Below are positions 63,932 to 64,000 of a stretch of DNA of 64,000 nucleotides, piece by piece. Location of the stretch: positions 248,001 through 312,000 of the forward strand of contig CAXKVF010000081.1 in assembly GCA_964057225.1 (NCBI GenBank), written 5' to 3'. A program made the translations under genes and the position numbers. Each line of letters begins with the position of its first letter. Position 1 is the stretch's first letter. The notes beneath the pieces were generated by a model, which did no database searches, was not told the origin of the DNA, and worked only from the letters and a program-made list of their open reading frames with translations. Source of the stretch: Auanema rhodensis (taxonomy: Eukaryota; Nematoda; Chromadorea; Rhabditida; Rhabditidae).

Positions 63932-64000
63932 ATAAAAATTTGTTTTTAGACTAATATGGACATGAGGAATCTAATTTTGAAAACCGCATCTCTTTGTGCA
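63932..64000 (+). repeat. Truncated last monomer with a broken end
   Basis: Normal p34A sequence runs to p64 (CTCTTT, ending 63995). The expected ATCTTTCACG is replaced by GTGCA. GTGCA is the sequence at p95-99, so the simplest reading is a 30-bp deletion of p65-94, but only five bases support it before the window ends. It could equally be the edge of the array. Confidence 0.75.

Larger units (their letters stand above)
1..64000 (+). repeat. Satellite DNA array, 176-bp monomer, about 363.4 copies, all head-to-tail
   Basis: The same 176-bp sequence repeats from the first to the last base, always in one orientation. Starting each unit at ATAAAAATTT puts unit starts at 1, 177, 353 and so on, and the last full start is 63932. 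Only eight units deviate in length (two of 174, four of 175, one of 187, one of 216 bp), and their net +43 bp makes the count exactly 363 whole units. Monomers differ from consensus mostly by 0-5 substitutions, so identity is generally above 97%. Consensus is about 57/176 G+C. There is no transposon, inversion or unique spacer. Monomer length near a nucleosome repeat, high homogeneity and HOR structure are typical of centromeric or pericentromeric satellites in eukaryotes; that location is inference. I do not recognise the family, and species cannot be named. Confidence 0.98.
22705..64000 (+). repeat. Right zone of the array (234.4 monomers)
   Basis: Dominated by p3G/p41A, p8A, p28C, p42T, p19G and p34A/p119A units. 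All eight length-variant monomers lie here, and so do p6T/p34A/p35T, p141T, p152A and the TCATAAAAAAA opening. No left-zone-specific marker was seen after 22.7 kb. Confidence 0.88.

Noticed and set aside
1-64000. CRISPR array
   Set aside because: Monomers are directly adjacent with no unique spacers of constant length, and variation is by scattered point substitutions in a 176-bp unit. That is satellite DNA, not repeat-spacer architecture.
1-64000. Tandemly repeated transposon or LTR array
   Set aside because: No target-site duplications, terminal inverted repeats, primer-binding site, polypurine tract or coding remnants are visible; each unit is only 176 bp.
1-64000. Tandem rRNA, 5S, tRNA or snRNA gene cluster
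   Set aside because: The AT-rich unit has no recognisable A/B box pair, 5S internal control region or cloverleaf, and it has no terminator-like T run in a suitable place apart from the T5 in the A/T tract.
1-64000. CENP-B box
   Set aside because: Scanned the monomer on both strands for TTCG followed by CGGG at the required spacing; none exists. TTCACGTGAA is not a match.
1-64000. Assembly artefact as explanation for the whole array
   Set aside because: Variant order differs along the array and the indel bookkeeping is consistent, so it is not a simple looped copy. Individual near-perfect duplications (for example 28865-33084) could still be artefacts and are flagged separately.

Overview
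The whole 64 kb window is one uninterrupted, head-to-tail tandem array of a 176-bp, AT-rich satellite monomer (about 32% GC). I see no gene, RNA gene, transposon, microsatellite tract or unique DNA in it. Cutting the monomer at ATAAAAATTT (base 1) gives 363 full monomers plus a 69-bp partial one. The count closes exactly: the last unit starts at 63932, and 363 x 176 plus the net +43 bp of indels I could find accounts for every base. A homogeneous, nucleosome-length, dyad-rich array of this size is what centromeric or pericentromeric satellite DNA of a eukaryote looks like. I do not recognise the monomer and cannot tell plant from animal; it is not alpha satellite, and it does not resemble what I remember of the Arabidopsis 178-bp repeat.

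Notation: pN is position N in the 176-bp monomer, and p41A means base 41 is A instead of consensus. Most monomers carry only 0-5 differences, but the differences recur as a limited set of haplotypes. Their order shows a patchwork of local higher-order repeats (HORs) rather than one fixed HOR. Tandem HOR units of 2, 3, 4, 7, 10, 11, 12 and about 20 monomers can be read from shared markers, along with longer-range segmental copies at offsets of about 2.5, 3.2, 4.6, 8.1, 11.4 and 27.5 kb.

Layout. 1-22704 (left zone): haplotypes p12G/p77G/p119A, p24A, p45G, p17C, p61T, p83A, p93G/p113A; 10-mer (353-3872), 7-mer (2993-5456), 11/11/10-mer (5457-11088), tetramer (14785-16192) and 7-mer (20241-22704). 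22705-64000 (right zone): those haplotypes vanish and p3G/p41A, p8A, p28C, p42T, p19G and p34A/p119A take over; 12-mer duplication of 2110 bp (28865-33084), segmental pair 34317-36076 / 42411-44170, 10-monomer blocks at 48582 and 51046, 7-mer at 53686, and a 20-mer tandem from 56150. At the right edge one monomer has a 39-bp internal duplication (63773-63850), and the next breaks after 64 bases, which may mark more disturbed array beyond the window.

Each monomer contains two CACGTG palindromes and a third CACGT core spaced 32-33 bp apart (about three helical turns), a CATGGT-T-ACCATG dyad and a TTTAATT/AATTAAA dyad. These are the only candidates for sequence-encoded function. The two 76-codon reading frames on the minus strand are accidental openings of satellite sequence.
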